Positions 23,584-32,393 are shown, numbered from the stretch's first letter. The stretch is DNA of 64,000 bases from Eubacteriales bacterium (GCA_024655885.1 JANLFN010000008.1:1-64000); one strand, 5' to 3'. Made by a program: numbers and translations. Notes: generated from the letters alone by a model not told the origin.

Positions 23584-25188
23584 TTATACGGTGCTGAACC
23601 TGTAGTCAATAAGAACTGCGCCTTTTCCCTTTATACCCCCTCCTCCCACACTTCCGGTATAACTTATATCCGCCTCATCCTGCGGGTCATACACCGTTAT
23701 TCTGTCAACCATCCGTCTGACAATCTCATGGGTAATCCCACTATTTTTTAAATTCAGCAAAGCCTTTTGAATTAATTCCTCGGCATCTGCAGGCCTGTTT
23801 TTTTCGCCTTCCGCTTTTTGAATTTCCTGCATAATTTTCGCTATGCTGCTTTCAAGGTTTTTATTTGCTCTTAAAAAAAGCTGTTCGGATATCTTGTTTT
23901 CCAATCTATCCATATAGAGCGTTTCCTGCTGCCTCTGTCGATTAAGCAGCAGCTGCCGCAGCCTCGGTATTTCATTTCTGCCCATACCGTTTTCTTCATT
24001 ATCCGCATCCAGCATTTTTTTCAACCCTGCCTTTAAGGAAGTGTCCTCAAACATGTCCAGCAGGTCCTTGAGCAAAATACCCTCAATGAACTTTTCATCC
24101 ACATAATGGCTTGCGCATGAGATTTTTCCGCCTTTGGCGTATCGGCCGCATATATAGCCCATGGGCCTGTTCTTCCGCTTTCTTGCAAACATTGGACTGC
24201 CGCAGCCGCCGCAATACAGCAGCCCTTTGAACAGGTGCAGGGTCCCTTTGTGGGCACCCGATCCCGGCATTTTAGCGGCTCGTATTCTTTGGACCTCTTC
24301 AAACTCCTCCCTTCCTATGATGGCTTCATGCGTGTTCTCGGTCACAACCCACAAATCCCTGGGAAGCTTCCGGGTCTTTTTGCTTTTGAAGCTGACCTTT
24401 TCACTTACCCCCTGCACGGTATCCCCTGTATAAACCCTGCTGCATAAAATCCTTTTTACAGCAACGGCATTCCACAAATTCACCCCATTGCCGGGGCCGC
24501 CCCGGACCGATGGCGGAGGGCACCCTTTTGAATTCAGCAGCCGTGCGATAGCCAAATATCCGTACCCTGCGCGGTAAAGCCTGTATATCTCCCTGACCAC
24601 CGGCGCCGTATTTTCATCTATGCAGAGCTTGTTTTTAGACTCTTCCGATTTTATATACCCGTAAGGAGCATGGCCTATATATTCTCCCTTCTCGATCTTA
24701 AATCTCAAGCTTGCACGGATTTTTCTGGATACATCCCGGATATACCGCTCGTTGAACCATGTCTCTATGCCCACCGTGTCATTATCCTTTGCGCTGTCAT
24801 ATTTTCCGTCAAAGGTGATAACCCTGACCCCATACTCCTCAAGAAAGTCCAGAAACATCAAGGTCTTGGCATTGTTCCTCCCCAGCCGCGAAAGGTCCTT
24901 TAACAGGAGCAGATTTATTTCACCCGAGACCACATCCTCTTTTAAAAGCTCCAGGCCCGGCCTGCTGAACCCCGATCCCGACATATTGTCATCCATGTAC
25001 ACCCGGATCACCTCTCCCAGGCTGTTCCTGTACACATAGTCCAAAAGCAGGTCTCTCTGGGTTTCTATGGTCTCATAGTTTTCCTCATTGTCATCCCTGC
25101 TTTCCCTCACATAGATGCCGATTTTGTAACCGGCCTCCCTTCCTTTTTGCCTGTCCTTAAACGCCATAGCCTCACAATCCGAATCCAC
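23584..25188 (-). CDS. Large serine recombinase
   Basis: A 534-residue site-specific recombinase. The resolvase-type catalytic domain (about 20-165) has the nucleophile Ser30 in YVRESRDD and the conserved LLLKDLSRLGRN. A 'recombinase' domain follows (GHAPYGYIKS), then a zinc ribbon (CGGCGSPM, later CGRYAKGGKISCASHY) and a coiled-coil region around 390-450 (RQQETLYMDRLENKISEQLF). All parts look intact. Such enzymes integrate or excise phages, transposons or sporulation skin elements. Here there is no phage, transposon or interrupted gene next to it. A GTG at 25188 is used; an internal ATG at residue 8 is possible. Its target site cannot be told from this window. Confidence 0.92.
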   Translation of the reverse strand: MDSDCEAMAFKDRQKGREAGYKIGIYVRESRDDNEENYETIETQRDLLLDYVYRNSLGEVIRVYMDDNMSGSGFSRPGLELLKEDVVSGEINLLLLKDLSRLGRNNAKTLMFLDFLEEYGVRVITFDGKYDSAKDNDTVGIETWFNERYIRDVSRKIRASLRFKIEKGEYIGHAPYGYIKSEESKNKLCIDENTAPVVREIYRLYRAGYGYLAIARLLNSKGCPPPSVRGGPGNGVNLWNAVAVKRILCSRVYTGDTVQGVSEKVSFKSKKTRKLPRDLWVVTENTHEAIIGREEFEEVQRIRAAKMPGSGAHKGTLHLFKGLLYCGGCGSPMFARKRKNRPMGYICGRYAKGGKISCASHYVDEKFIEGILLKDLLDMFEDTSLKAGLKKMLDADNEENGMGRNEIPRLRQLLLNRQRQQETLYMDRLENKISEQLFLRANKNLESSIAKIMQEIQKAEGEKNRPADAEELIQKALLNLKNSGITHEIVRRMVDRITVYDPQDEADISYTGSVGGGGIKGKGAVLIDYRFSTV

Positions 25189-25272
25189 ATTTTTATCCCG
25201 GTAAAAAATATATGTTCCAAGGCATTTGTCCCATGAGTCACTGTTGGCGGTAAAGAGTATGTATAATGAAAA

Positions 25273-25665
25273 TCAGTCTTTCACAATCTTTATGTCAACT
25301 TTTCTGGTCCTGGGGCCGTCAAACTCGCAGAAATAAACGCCCTGCCATGTTCCAAGCTTTAGTTCTCCATTTTCAATGATTATGGTACACGATGAACCCA
25401 TCATAGAAGCTTTTATATGCGCATGTGAATTACCTTCCCTATGCCGGTATTCGTTTCTTTCCGGGAAGGCCTGCCTAAGTCCCGATAATATGTCATAAAC
25501 CACATCCGGGTCCGCATTTTCATTAATTGTTACGCCCGCTGTTGTGTGAGGAATAAATACAACTGCAATACCATCCTTTACCCCGCTTTTTTTCACTTCC
25601 TGCCGAATAAGGCCCGTAATATCTATGAATTCATCAGACCGGGTTGTTTTTACGGTGTATTCCAT
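25273..25665 (-). CDS. yjbQ: YjbQ family protein (secondary thiamine-phosphate synthase)
   Basis: The 130-residue protein has the family-typical length and motifs: IPHTTAGVTINENADPDV, HREGNSHAHIKASMMG and GTWQGVYFCEFDGPR, whose histidines and acidic residues line the putative active site. Family members complement thiamine-phosphate synthase mutants weakly and otherwise have an uncertain role. The ATG at 25665 is chosen by family length; a GTG eight codons earlier has no ribosome site of its own. It lies 84 bp upstream of the recombinase on the same strand, without clear functional link. Confidence 0.9.
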   Translation of the reverse strand: MEYTVKTTRSDEFIDITGLIRQEVKKSGVKDGIAVVFIPHTTAGVTINENADPDVVYDILSGLRQAFPERNEYRHREGNSHAHIKASMMGSSCTIIIENGELKLGTWQGVYFCEFDGPRTRKVDIKIVKD

Positions 25666-25831
25666 ACTTGCTTCACAACCTTTCTTCACTATCTGATGTA
25701 CATTTTATTATAACCTATTCCGGCCGGCAATCACTTTCATAATTTTTATCCCGGAGTCTATGCCCCACAGTCCTTCGGATGCGCAGATATTCATATCTGC
25801 TGCCGGTATAGGGAATGCGCTTGCTGCTGCC

Positions 25832-25861
25832 TTGACCCGTTAGGACTTAATTTTGTATAAT
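25832..25861 (+). promoter_or_regulatory. Promoter of the truncated acetyltransferase
   Basis: TTGACC (25832-25837) and TATAAT (25856-25861) are 18 bp apart, 35 nt before the ATG. The remnant gene therefore may still be transcribed. Confidence 0.6.
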
Positions 25862-25895
25862 ATATGTAAATGCTGGCAATCCAAGAGAGGATAAA

Positions 25896-26174
25896 ATGGT
25901 AGACATTTATACGGCAGAAATTTATGTAATGGGAATACTGGAACAATACCATAGAAATGGCATTGACAGGAAGCTGGTCAGCGTTGCCGAGCAGTATATA
26001 AAAAGTAATTATTATAAGTTTTTCATGGTTAAAACATTGGGAGAGTCCTCTGATTATGAATACTATAGAAGAACAAGAGAGTTCTACAAAAATGTAGGTT
26101 TTTATCCTCTGGAAGAGATTAAAGAGATATGGAATGAAGAAAACCCATGTTTAATAATGGTAAAGAGCATTTGA
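25896..26174 (+). pseudogene. N-terminally truncated GNAT acetyltransferase
   Basis: The 92 codons match only the C-terminal half of a clostridial GNAT acetyltransferase: AEIYVMGILEQYHRNGI, KTLGESSDYEYYRRTREFY and FYPLEEIKEIWNEENPC. The first half of the fold is missing. In the acetyl-CoA loop R-x-x-G-x-G/A the sequence reads HRNGID, so the last small residue has become Asp. These changes argue for a non-functional enzyme, although an ATG, a ribosome site (AGAGAGG) and a promoter are present. It may be a recent deletion product reusing a neighbouring promoter. Confidence 0.75.
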
Positions 26175-26201
26175 TTTAGAACTAAAAATTTTTAAACAGC
26201 C

Positions 26202-26221
26202 GCCTTATTCAAGGCGGCCGT
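26202..26221. terminator. Terminator-like hairpin between converging genes
   Basis: GCCGCCTT and AAGGCGGC flank the loop ATTC, 27 nt after the GNAT remnant and 28 nt before the methyltransferase stop. T-rich sequence lies on both sides. Confidence 0.65.
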
Positions 26222-26249
26222 TTGATTTGAGCATTGTCCCTATAGGTTC

Positions 26250-27359
26250 CTATTTTCCGGCAGCGGCAGCAACCATGGCTCTTACGTTTTCCACCTTGGC
26301 ATTGGGGGGGATTGAGCATCCGCCCGCCAGGATAAAGCCCGGTCCCATGTCCCTGATCAACCGGGTGCTGTAATTGTATACTTCTTCAGGAGTGCCGAGG
26401 GTGAGCTTCCCGGCCTGGACATCGCCCTTGATGCACATGATGTCCCCCAGCTTTTCCTTTACCTTGTAAATATCGGTCATGCCGTCCGTCTCGAACACAC
26501 ACGTTCCCTTGGGGAAGTCTTTGAAATAGTCAAGACCGCGCTCCCAGTTGGCATCAATGTGGAAATCCGCAGCAATGCCTTCTTCTATACAAGTTTCAGT
26601 GACTTCCTTCAGGTATCTCCATACAAATTTTTCCCATATTTTAGTGCTGTAGAAATCCGGGCATCCCCGGGCCATGGCAATAAATACGTCGATGGGATCA
26701 ACCGCTGCCTTAAGTCCTGCTTTCATAGTTTCAATATTGTTTTTCATGATGATATCCATTACCTCTGTCACTTTTTCAGGCATTCTTTTAATATCCATCA
26801 TGAATTTTGCCATCGTACGCCCGCCGCTTAAATAATCCACGGGAAGCGAGACCACTCCGCCGCCGTACACCGGATACCCTGCCTCCCTCATCCTTTGATC
26901 GGCTATAGGAGCAAAGGCCCCGGTCTTTCCAAGCAATTCAAAGTCCACATTCATCCGGGTAGCTACATATTCATTGGAAAATGCCTGCCAGCCCTTGCTT
27001 ATGATGGTATCGTAATCCTCCGGCTTCATAAGTTCCTGCTCGTCAAGCTGCCAGAGCGCGTTTTCGGGCAGCTCGCGTCCGGGAAGCTTGACACGGCACA
27101 TGAATATCAAACCCATCCCCCCTGCAAAGGAAGATGTCCCTGAAGCAGCGTCCACTTCGCCCAAATCTTTTATCGAATCGATCATAATTTTGTTTGAAAG
27201 CTCCACATCAAAACAGAACTGCGCCAAAGTGTACCCCATATGCCTTGCGCAGAAGGAGTCCATCATGGGTGCGAACGGCGTCTTGTCGGGCTTTTCCAAT
27301 GCAATGGCCTTTTTGATTCTTGTCAGGCGCTCATTGTATAATTCCTTATTTGTTTTCAT
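26250..27359 (-). CDS. Uroporphyrinogen-decarboxylase-family corrinoid methyltransferase
   Basis: This 369-residue protein is of the URO-D/MtaA-type superfamily, which moves methyl groups between a corrinoid protein and a thiol, folate or methylated substrate. It shows PDKTPFAPMMDSF near the start, ADFHIDANWERGLDYF in the middle, and ILAGGCSIPPNAKVENVRAMV near the end, as in these enzymes. The zinc ligands of MtaA (HxC) are replaced by H-I-D, so metal binding may differ. The ATG at 27359 lies four bases after the stop of the corrinoid-protein gene; its ribosome site (AAGGAG) abuts the start, so translation is probably coupled. The substrate is unknown. Confidence 0.88.
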   Translation of the reverse strand: MKTNKELYNERLTRIKKAIALEKPDKTPFAPMMDSFCARHMGYTLAQFCFDVELSNKIMIDSIKDLGEVDAASGTSSFAGGMGLIFMCRVKLPGRELPENALWQLDEQELMKPEDYDTIISKGWQAFSNEYVATRMNVDFELLGKTGAFAPIADQRMREAGYPVYGGGVVSLPVDYLSGGRTMAKFMMDIKRMPEKVTEVMDIIMKNNIETMKAGLKAAVDPIDVFIAMARGCPDFYSTKIWEKFVWRYLKEVTETCIEEGIAADFHIDANWERGLDYFKDFPKGTCVFETDGMTDIYKVKEKLGDIMCIKGDVQAGKLTLGTPEEVYNYSTRLIRDMGPGFILAGGCSIPPNAKVENVRAMVAAAAGK

Positions 27360-27363
27360 CTCC

Positions 27364-27990
27364 TTACACCCCCATATACTTCTTTGAATATTCCACCGTT
27401 TCCTGGGCGTTCTTGCATACATGGTCTGCTCCTACGTATTTGCAGGTAGCCTCGTCTACCGGACCTCCCCCGATGAGAATCTTAATGTCCTTTCTCAGGC
27501 CCTCCTTCTCCAACGTCTGGATGCACTCCTTGATGTTGTCGAAGGCGGTGGTCAAAAGGCAGGAAATGCCGATCACCTTGGGCTTGTACTGCTTGATGGC
27601 CTCAACGTACTTTGCGGTGGGCACATCCACGCCCAGGTCTATTACATTAAACCCGTTGCTGCTCATTACCGTGGTCACGATGTTTTTACCTATATCATGG
27701 ATGTCGTCATAAATGGTCCCCATGACAAAAGTTCCATACTTGGAAGAACCTGCGCCGCCCATGCCGCCTCCCAGCAGCTGCGATGCCTCATTGAATATTT
27801 CCGCCGACATAATGAGCTCGGATAAAAAATATTCTTTTTCCTCAAACCTTTTCCCCACAATGCTCATACCCTCCTGGAGATACGCAATGATATCCAGGGC
27901 CGGCACATTCTGTGCCTTTAAGGCCTTGACTTCCGCCAGCACGGCATCTTCCTCCAGGTCGGCCATTGCTTCAACCAGTTTTTTGCTCAT
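27364..27990 (-). CDS. Corrinoid (cobalamin-binding) protein of a methyltransferase system
   Basis: The 208-residue protein has an N-terminal helical cap domain (1-85) and a B12-binding domain. GTIYDDIHDIGKN contains the lower-axial ligand His98, and the domain continues with NVIDLGVDV and ILIGGGPVDE. Such proteins carry the methyl group between a substrate-specific methyltransferase and a second one. The ATG at 27990 has AGGAGG 8 nt upstream; an ATG 13 codons earlier is less likely. The methyltransferase gene follows directly. No cobalamin riboswitch is visible upstream; a divergent PucR-like gene is the likely regulator. Confidence 0.93.
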   Translation of the reverse strand: MSKKLVEAMADLEEDAVLAEVKALKAQNVPALDIIAYLQEGMSIVGKRFEEKEYFLSELIMSAEIFNEASQLLGGGMGGAGSSKYGTFVMGTIYDDIHDIGKNIVTTVMSSNGFNVIDLGVDVPTAKYVEAIKQYKPKVIGISCLLTTAFDNIKECIQTLEKEGLRKDIKILIGGGPVDEATCKYVGADHVCKNAQETVEYSKKYMGV

Positions 27991-28040
27991 GAATACATCC
28001 TCCTCTATTTCATTTGCATTCTTATACATATATATTTATA

Positions 28041-28125
28041 ATATTCTATAGATAGAGGGGCATGCCTTTGTATAGAATATATGAAATGCAGAGCAATATT
28101 TTGTGTATATAGTACAACTATATAC
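28041..28125. promoter_or_regulatory. Two palindromes in the divergent promoter region of the corrinoid operon and pucR-like gene
   Basis: ATATTCTATA (28041-28050) recurs as its complement at 28071-28080. Nearer the plus-strand gene, GTATATAGT-ACA-ACTATATAC (28105-28125) is a perfect 9-bp dyad that ends 16 nt before the ATG. Both lie in the 150-bp divergent region. They are candidate operators for the PucR-like protein; binding is inferred. Confidence 0.55.
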
Positions 28126-28141
28126 TGCAGGGGGATTTTAC

Positions 28142-29728
28142 ATGGGAATGAGCCTTGGAATGCTTTCCGGCAGATTAAAGCACATGAGCCCCGGGGTTTT
28201 CATGTTAAAGGATGAAAATATTTCAATTAGAGCCCTGAAACTCCTCAGCAAAGACCAGACAGCCTTTGAACCGGATATATTATATGTGGGGAAAAGTTCG
28301 GAGCTTCCCGGCAGTATCTCTGCACAACATGCCGTCAATATTTTGTGCTTGGAGGACACTCCTTTACCACATGAATATATGGGAAGTCCCTTACTAAACA
28401 TAATCACGCTGAAAAAAAGCATGGACATTTCTGCGGCATTCAATGAAATTCAGGATATCTTGATAAAAGAACATGAAGTTGCTCATAATTCACTAATACT
28501 GCTGGAGGCACTCGCCCACGAAAGCGGTTTGCAGCGCATCGTGGAGCTGGGCTATCAGATGCTGGGAAACCCTTTTTGTATCATTGACAGAAGCCTCAAA
28601 GCCATTGCAGTGACAACCTATGCAAAAAAGGAGGACGATCCGGTATGGAACGAAATTGTGACAACCGGCTATTCGTCCATAAATACCGTATCCTTTTATT
28701 CATTGAACAAATTAAATGAAATGATCGCTACCCATGAGCTTCCCTTTTTTTGGGTCGACGACTATTCAAAGTATCCCAGGATTATGGGAAAAGTCAATAT
28801 TGGCGGCAAACAAGCGGCAGGGGTTATTGTGTGCGCCCATGAAAGGCCCTATAAGGAGGGCGATCTGGAACTTGTTTCACTGCTCTGCAACGCCATTGCC
28901 GTTGAAATGCAGAAGAATAAATTTATTCACTATTCAAGGGGATTGATCTATGAAGACTTTATCGAAGATTTGCTGGAAGGAAGAATCAAGGAAAGCAAAG
29001 TGGTGGAGGAAAGAATAAAAATACTCGGTTTGAGCTTCAATAAAAAGTTATATGTCCTATCGGTAGACATAAGCGGTTTTGACAGCACCAAGGGCGTAAT
29101 TTTTCATATGAGGAATGAGCTGGAAAAAATGCTGTGCGGCAGCAAGGCCGTGGTATATAACGACCATATTGTGATGATTGCCAGCTGCGATAAGGAAAAG
29201 ACCTTTTTTGAAAGGGATTTGAAAGACTTTGCTGAATTTCTTAAAGACCACCGCATGGTCGCAGGGATCAGCCGCTGCTTTTACAACCTGGGAGAACTGC
29301 GGGAATACTACTTGCAGTCGGTGGAGGCTTTAAAGCTGGGCGCGCTTATGGATAAGGAAAAACATGTTTTCAGATATGAGGACTATGCCGTATACCACAT
29401 TGCGGACCTGTGCTCCAGCCTGGGGGATCTGAAAAAATACTGCCACCCGTCGCTGCTGGCCCTTATGGAGCATGACCGGCAGAATAACACTAATTACACC
29501 CAGAGTCTTTACACCTATATTGTAAACTCAAAAAATCTTGCAGAGTCCGCCAATGCCCTGCACATTCACCGCAATACCATGATTTACCGCATAGAGAAGA
29601 TAGAAGAAATTATGAATGTGGACTTGAATGACAGCAATACGCTGCTTCATCTTCACTTATCATTCAAGATGCTGGAATTTGATGATCAGGAGGGAATAAA
29701 AAAGTATTGGGGAAGCTATGCCGGCTGA
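28142..29728 (+). CDS. PucR/CdaR-type transcriptional regulator
   Basis: The protein is 528 residues from the ATG at 28142 (AGGGGG upstream). The N-terminal part (1-110) resembles the PucR ligand-binding domain, the middle (about 140-280) looks GAF-like, and a GGDEF-like degenerate domain follows. The C-terminus carries the HTH_30 domain: SKNLAESANALHIHRNTMIY then RIEKIEEI. It is divergent from the corrinoid protein/methyltransferase pair, as is usual for PucR-type activators of such clusters, and likely senses the methylated substrate or a product. A related but decayed regulator lies at about 46905. Confidence 0.88.
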   Translation: MGMSLGMLSGRLKHMSPGVFMLKDENISIRALKLLSKDQTAFEPDILYVGKSSELPGSISAQHAVNILCLEDTPLPHEYMGSPLLNIITLKKSMDISAAFNEIQDILIKEHEVAHNSLILLEALAHESGLQRIVELGYQMLGNPFCIIDRSLKAIAVTTYAKKEDDPVWNEIVTTGYSSINTVSFYSLNKLNEMIATHELPFFWVDDYSKYPRIMGKVNIGGKQAAGVIVCAHERPYKEGDLELVSLLCNAIAVEMQKNKFIHYSRGLIYEDFIEDLLEGRIKESKVVEERIKILGLSFNKKLYVLSVDISGFDSTKGVIFHMRNELEKMLCGSKAVVYNDHIVMIASCDKEKTFFERDLKDFAEFLKDHRMVAGISRCFYNLGELREYYLQSVEALKLGALMDKEKHVFRYEDYAVYHIADLCSSLGDLKKYCHPSLLALMEHDRQNNTNYTQSLYTYIVNSKNLAESANALHIHRNTMIYRIEKIEEIMNVDLNDSNTLLHLHLSFKMLEFDDQEGIKKYWGSYAG

Positions 29729-29800
29729 CATAGGGCTATTTCCCTTATTGCTGTTCCCGCTTTCCTACTCCGCAAGCCTATTCTATATTGATACATACCG

Positions 29801-29926
29801 TTAAACTCTGAGCTTCACGCCGGATTCAGCAAATAACCTGACGATATCGTACAGCATGTTCTCCCTTGATGTTTTTCCTCCATATCTTTTCACAATCACC
29901 CTGGACCTGTATTTCCTTTTTTCCAC
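29801..29926 (-). CDS. Small basic hypothetical protein
   Basis: A 41-residue frame starts with GTG at 29926, with AGGAGG 7 nt upstream. The sequence is strongly basic (EKRKYRSRVIVKRYGGKTS) followed by an amphipathic helix (ENMLYDIVRLFAES). It could bind nucleic acid, but no family was recognised. It lies alone, downstream of and convergent with the pucR-like gene. Confidence 0.65.
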   Translation of the reverse strand: MEKRKYRSRVIVKRYGGKTSRENMLYDIVRLFAESGVKLRV

Positions 29927-30008
29927 TCCAGTTCCTCCTTATAAAACCGGCTTATATTATAAAATACCTTTATTATAGATAACAAACTATAAAAATAATG
30001 ATGGGTAT

Positions 30009-30112
30009 TGATGCATGGGGACACCCCGCTGTTCTGCAGGTGAAGCTCTCTTCGGAATGTCCCCGATGTGTCAATTTTGGGGAGCTTCGCCCCTCAAGCC
30101 CCAATTTTTAGC
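30009..30112 (+). other. GC-rich, possibly structured element
   Basis: In AT-rich surroundings, about 100 bases contain GGGGACA (30017) facing TGTCCCC (30056). They end in a second hairpin (TTGGGG...AGCTT and AAGC...CCCAA) followed by TTTTT. This could be a small structured RNA with its terminator, or a decayed mobile element. No known RNA class was matched, and no gene fits here. Confidence 0.35.
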
Positions 30113-30236
30113 TTTAGAGTTCGTTATCTATATATTATGCGCCCTTAAAAAAATTATAAATTGTCCGGAACTGTTTATTATTTCTTCAAAAGTTATATAA
30201 TAATCTTATAAGAATATTTATGAAGGGTGATTTCTT

Positions 30237-30542
30237 GTGGCCAGGACCATCCCTGAAAAACTGTCCTATTTTTTAAAAAACGGGATCAAGGATGTAGACG
30301 ACGGATATGAGTATGCATCGGAATTAAACCGGATCCTGAACTCCGACGACTGCCAGATGTCGCTAACCGGCAAGGAGATAGAAGCATTAAGGGATTATGC
30401 GGATGCGGTAAAAAAAATAGGTGAGATAACCTATTATTCCGAGGAAAGAATAAAGGAAATTGAAAGGGAGCATTTTGGCTCCAGGGGAATATGGGGCTTC
30501 TTGGGAATGACTGGGGAGGCAAAACCCCAATGGCCTTTTTAG
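30237..30542 (+). CDS. Hypothetical protein
   Basis: A 101-residue protein starts with GTG; GAAGGGTG lies 8 nt upstream. It is soluble, helix-rich and acidic in the middle (IEALRDYADAVKKIGEITYY), ending with FGSRGIWGFLGMTGEAKPQWPF, an aromatic/glycine tail. No family was recognised. A strong hairpin follows, so it is a single-gene unit facing the flavoprotein gene. Confidence 0.7.
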   Translation: MARTIPEKLSYFLKNGIKDVDDGYEYASELNRILNSDDCQMSLTGKEIEALRDYADAVKKIGEITYYSEERIKEIEREHFGSRGIWGFLGMTGEAKPQWPF

Positions 30543-30561
30543 CCGGGGTGTAAATAATTTT

Positions 30562-30588
30562 GGGCGGATGGAAAAATTCCATCCGCCC
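30562..30588. terminator. Terminator-like hairpin between converging genes
   Basis: GGGCGGATGGAA and TTCCATCCGCCC form a perfect 12-bp stem with loop AAA, 19 nt after the hypothetical gene and 23 nt before the flavoprotein stop. It can stop transcription from both sides. Confidence 0.75.
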
Positions 30589-30610
30589 TTGAAAGCAGAA
30601 AATAGAACCT

Positions 30611-32335
30611 TTATTTTACATAAGCAGCGGCGTTTTGACCCGCAATGCGTCCAAATACAACATTGGTAAGCATGGGGTTCGCACCGTATGTTCCGACACT
30701 GGCACATTCACCCGCGGCGTAGAGCCCAGAAATGACCGTACCGTCTTTCTTGAGCACCTGCGCGTTTGTGTCTGTTGCAATTCCGCCGAAAGTCCCCTGT
30801 ACATGGCAAGTCATCTTACACGCATAATACGGAGGCTCATCGAATGTCATATTGAGCATTGTCCGTTTGAAATCCTCATCCACGCCTTTTTTCACAAAAC
30901 CGACATACCGCTCAACAGTGGCGGCCAGATTTTTTTTGTCGACACCAATTTTATCGGCCAGTTCTTCGATAGTGGGGGCGCTTACAAAAATACCCAAATT
31001 GTAGTATTCACGGACATCCTGAATACTGTCAATCAGGGACTGGTCGAAAATCATCCAGCCGGTGCCGCCTTGAGCCACAACAGCCATTCCTGCGCCGTAA
31101 CCCGCCTGATCATTGATGAAACGCTTTCCGTCCTTGTTTACGAAAATCGCACCGGTGTTCGGAAGACTGCCCATGTAATAAACGCGGAGTCCATCTGTGT
31201 AATATGTGAAATTGACTCGGATATTATCCATGTCTCTCAGTTGCGCTCCCACAGCTTCCGCCATCAGCTGGCCGTCACCAGTAGCACCTACCGAGCAAGA
31301 ATTTTTGTACCCCTTGAGTTCCGGCTTATACTTGGCAACCATTTCATTGTTGGCGGCGAAGCCACCGGTGGCAAGAATCACCGATTTTGCCCTGATGGTA
31401 TATTCCCCTGCGGGGCCTTTCACTTTTACGCCGGCAACCGCTCCGCCTTCCATCACAAGCTCAGTTGCTCTGGTATTGACGCGGCAGTCGACTCCCCTTT
31501 TTTTCACTTCATCCATCAGCGCAGACGTAATTATCTGGCCCATCTTGCCGGCCTCCCTGGAGGCGGTGACGGAGAACGTCGAGTTGGTGACGGTAAGGGG
31601 CGCTCCAATGCTCCACAGCCAGTTAGCGGCTTCCCCACTTTTGTGAGCTAAGACATTAAACGCTTGGGGGATGCCTTTTGGATAGCTCTTGATATAGTTT
31701 GCATACATGTCATCCGCAGTCGCGGTAACACCAAGAGTTTTATGAACCTTGGTCTCGGATGCGCCAAAGCTCTCGATGGAGTAGGCAGACGTTCCGCCCA
31801 AAAAGGCCAATTTTTCGACAAGGATGACCTTTTTCCCCGCGGAAGCCGCCGTAGATGCCGCGGTCATTCCTGCCGCACCGCCGCCAACGACAACGACATC
31901 GGCTGTGGTATCGGTGGCCGCTTTAACATCGGCGGGAATGGGAGCATTAAGTTTAGAGGGGTCCCCGCCGGCATCTTTAACACACTGACGGATTGCAGAC
32001 AACAGAGCGGTGCTGGAAATCGTCGCGCCGGACACCACATCAACGGCTAGAGATTGATTCTTAACAATCAGGTCGGGGTAAGTTTTAATCGGGATGTCAC
32101 CAACGTGATATGTCTCATTGTGGCTGACCACGCGGACATCCGTGATGGCATCGTTGCTAAATTTTACCTGCACTACAATGGGACCATTTCGGCCATTACC
32201 GATGGCGGTGTAGGTGCCCGCTTGATAGAGCGATTTCGATGCCGATGCCGGTGCGTTCGAGCTACATCCGGCAACGCTGAGGATCAGCATGACGCACAAC
32301 AGCAGGCTGATTTTTCTCAGGACAGAGTTTCTCAT
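30611..32335 (-). CDS. Lipoprotein flavoreductase: FMN-binding domain plus fumarate-reductase-like FAD domain
   Basis: The 574-residue protein is predicted to be exported and lipid-anchored: a basic start and hydrophobic segment end in LSVAGC, so Cys24 would be lipidated. Residues 35-115 form an FMN-binding domain with VVSGATIS, in which Thr105 is the expected covalent FMN site added by ApbE. From residue 145 an FAD-binding domain of the fumarate/urocanate reductase type follows (ADVVVVGGGAAGMTAA, then SVILATGGFA and SGLYAAGECAS). Such proteins reduce fumarate, urocanate, acrylates or other electron acceptors outside the cell. The substrate cannot be told. A 9-bp hairpin lies in its leader. 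Confidence 0.92.
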   Translation of the reverse strand: MRNSVLRKISLLLCVMLILSVAGCSSNAPASASKSLYQAGTYTAIGNGRNGPIVVQVKFSNDAITDVRVVSHNETYHVGDIPIKTYPDLIVKNQSLAVDVVSGATISSTALLSAIRQCVKDAGGDPSKLNAPIPADVKAATDTTADVVVVGGGAAGMTAASTAASAGKKVILVEKLAFLGGTSAYSIESFGASETKVHKTLGVTATADDMYANYIKSYPKGIPQAFNVLAHKSGEAANWLWSIGAPLTVTNSTFSVTASREAGKMGQIITSALMDEVKKRGVDCRVNTRATELVMEGGAVAGVKVKGPAGEYTIRAKSVILATGGFAANNEMVAKYKPELKGYKNSCSVGATGDGQLMAEAVGAQLRDMDNIRVNFTYYTDGLRVYYMGSLPNTGAIFVNKDGKRFINDQAGYGAGMAVVAQGGTGWMIFDQSLIDSIQDVREYYNLGIFVSAPTIEELADKIGVDKKNLAATVERYVGFVKKGVDEDFKRTMLNMTFDEPPYYACKMTCHVQGTFGGIATDTNAQVLKKDGTVISGLYAAGECASVGTYGANPMLTNVVFGRIAGQNAAAYVK

Positions 32336-32371
32336 TTTTTATTCCTCCCTGTATATTATGTTTATAATCAT

Positions 32372-32393
32372 ACAGCAGACAAAGGTCTGCTGT
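32372..32393 (-). promoter_or_regulatory. Hairpin or operator upstream of the flavoreductase gene
   Basis: ACAGCAGAC-AAAG-GTCTGCTGT is a perfect 9-bp dyad 37 nt upstream of the start codon. It could be an operator or an mRNA leader hairpin; no T-tract follows. Confidence 0.5.

Noticed and set aside
23584-25188. Prophage or integrative element around the serine recombinase
   Set aside because: Neighbouring genes are housekeeping-type on both sides, with no phage, plasmid or conjugation genes and no obvious att repeats.
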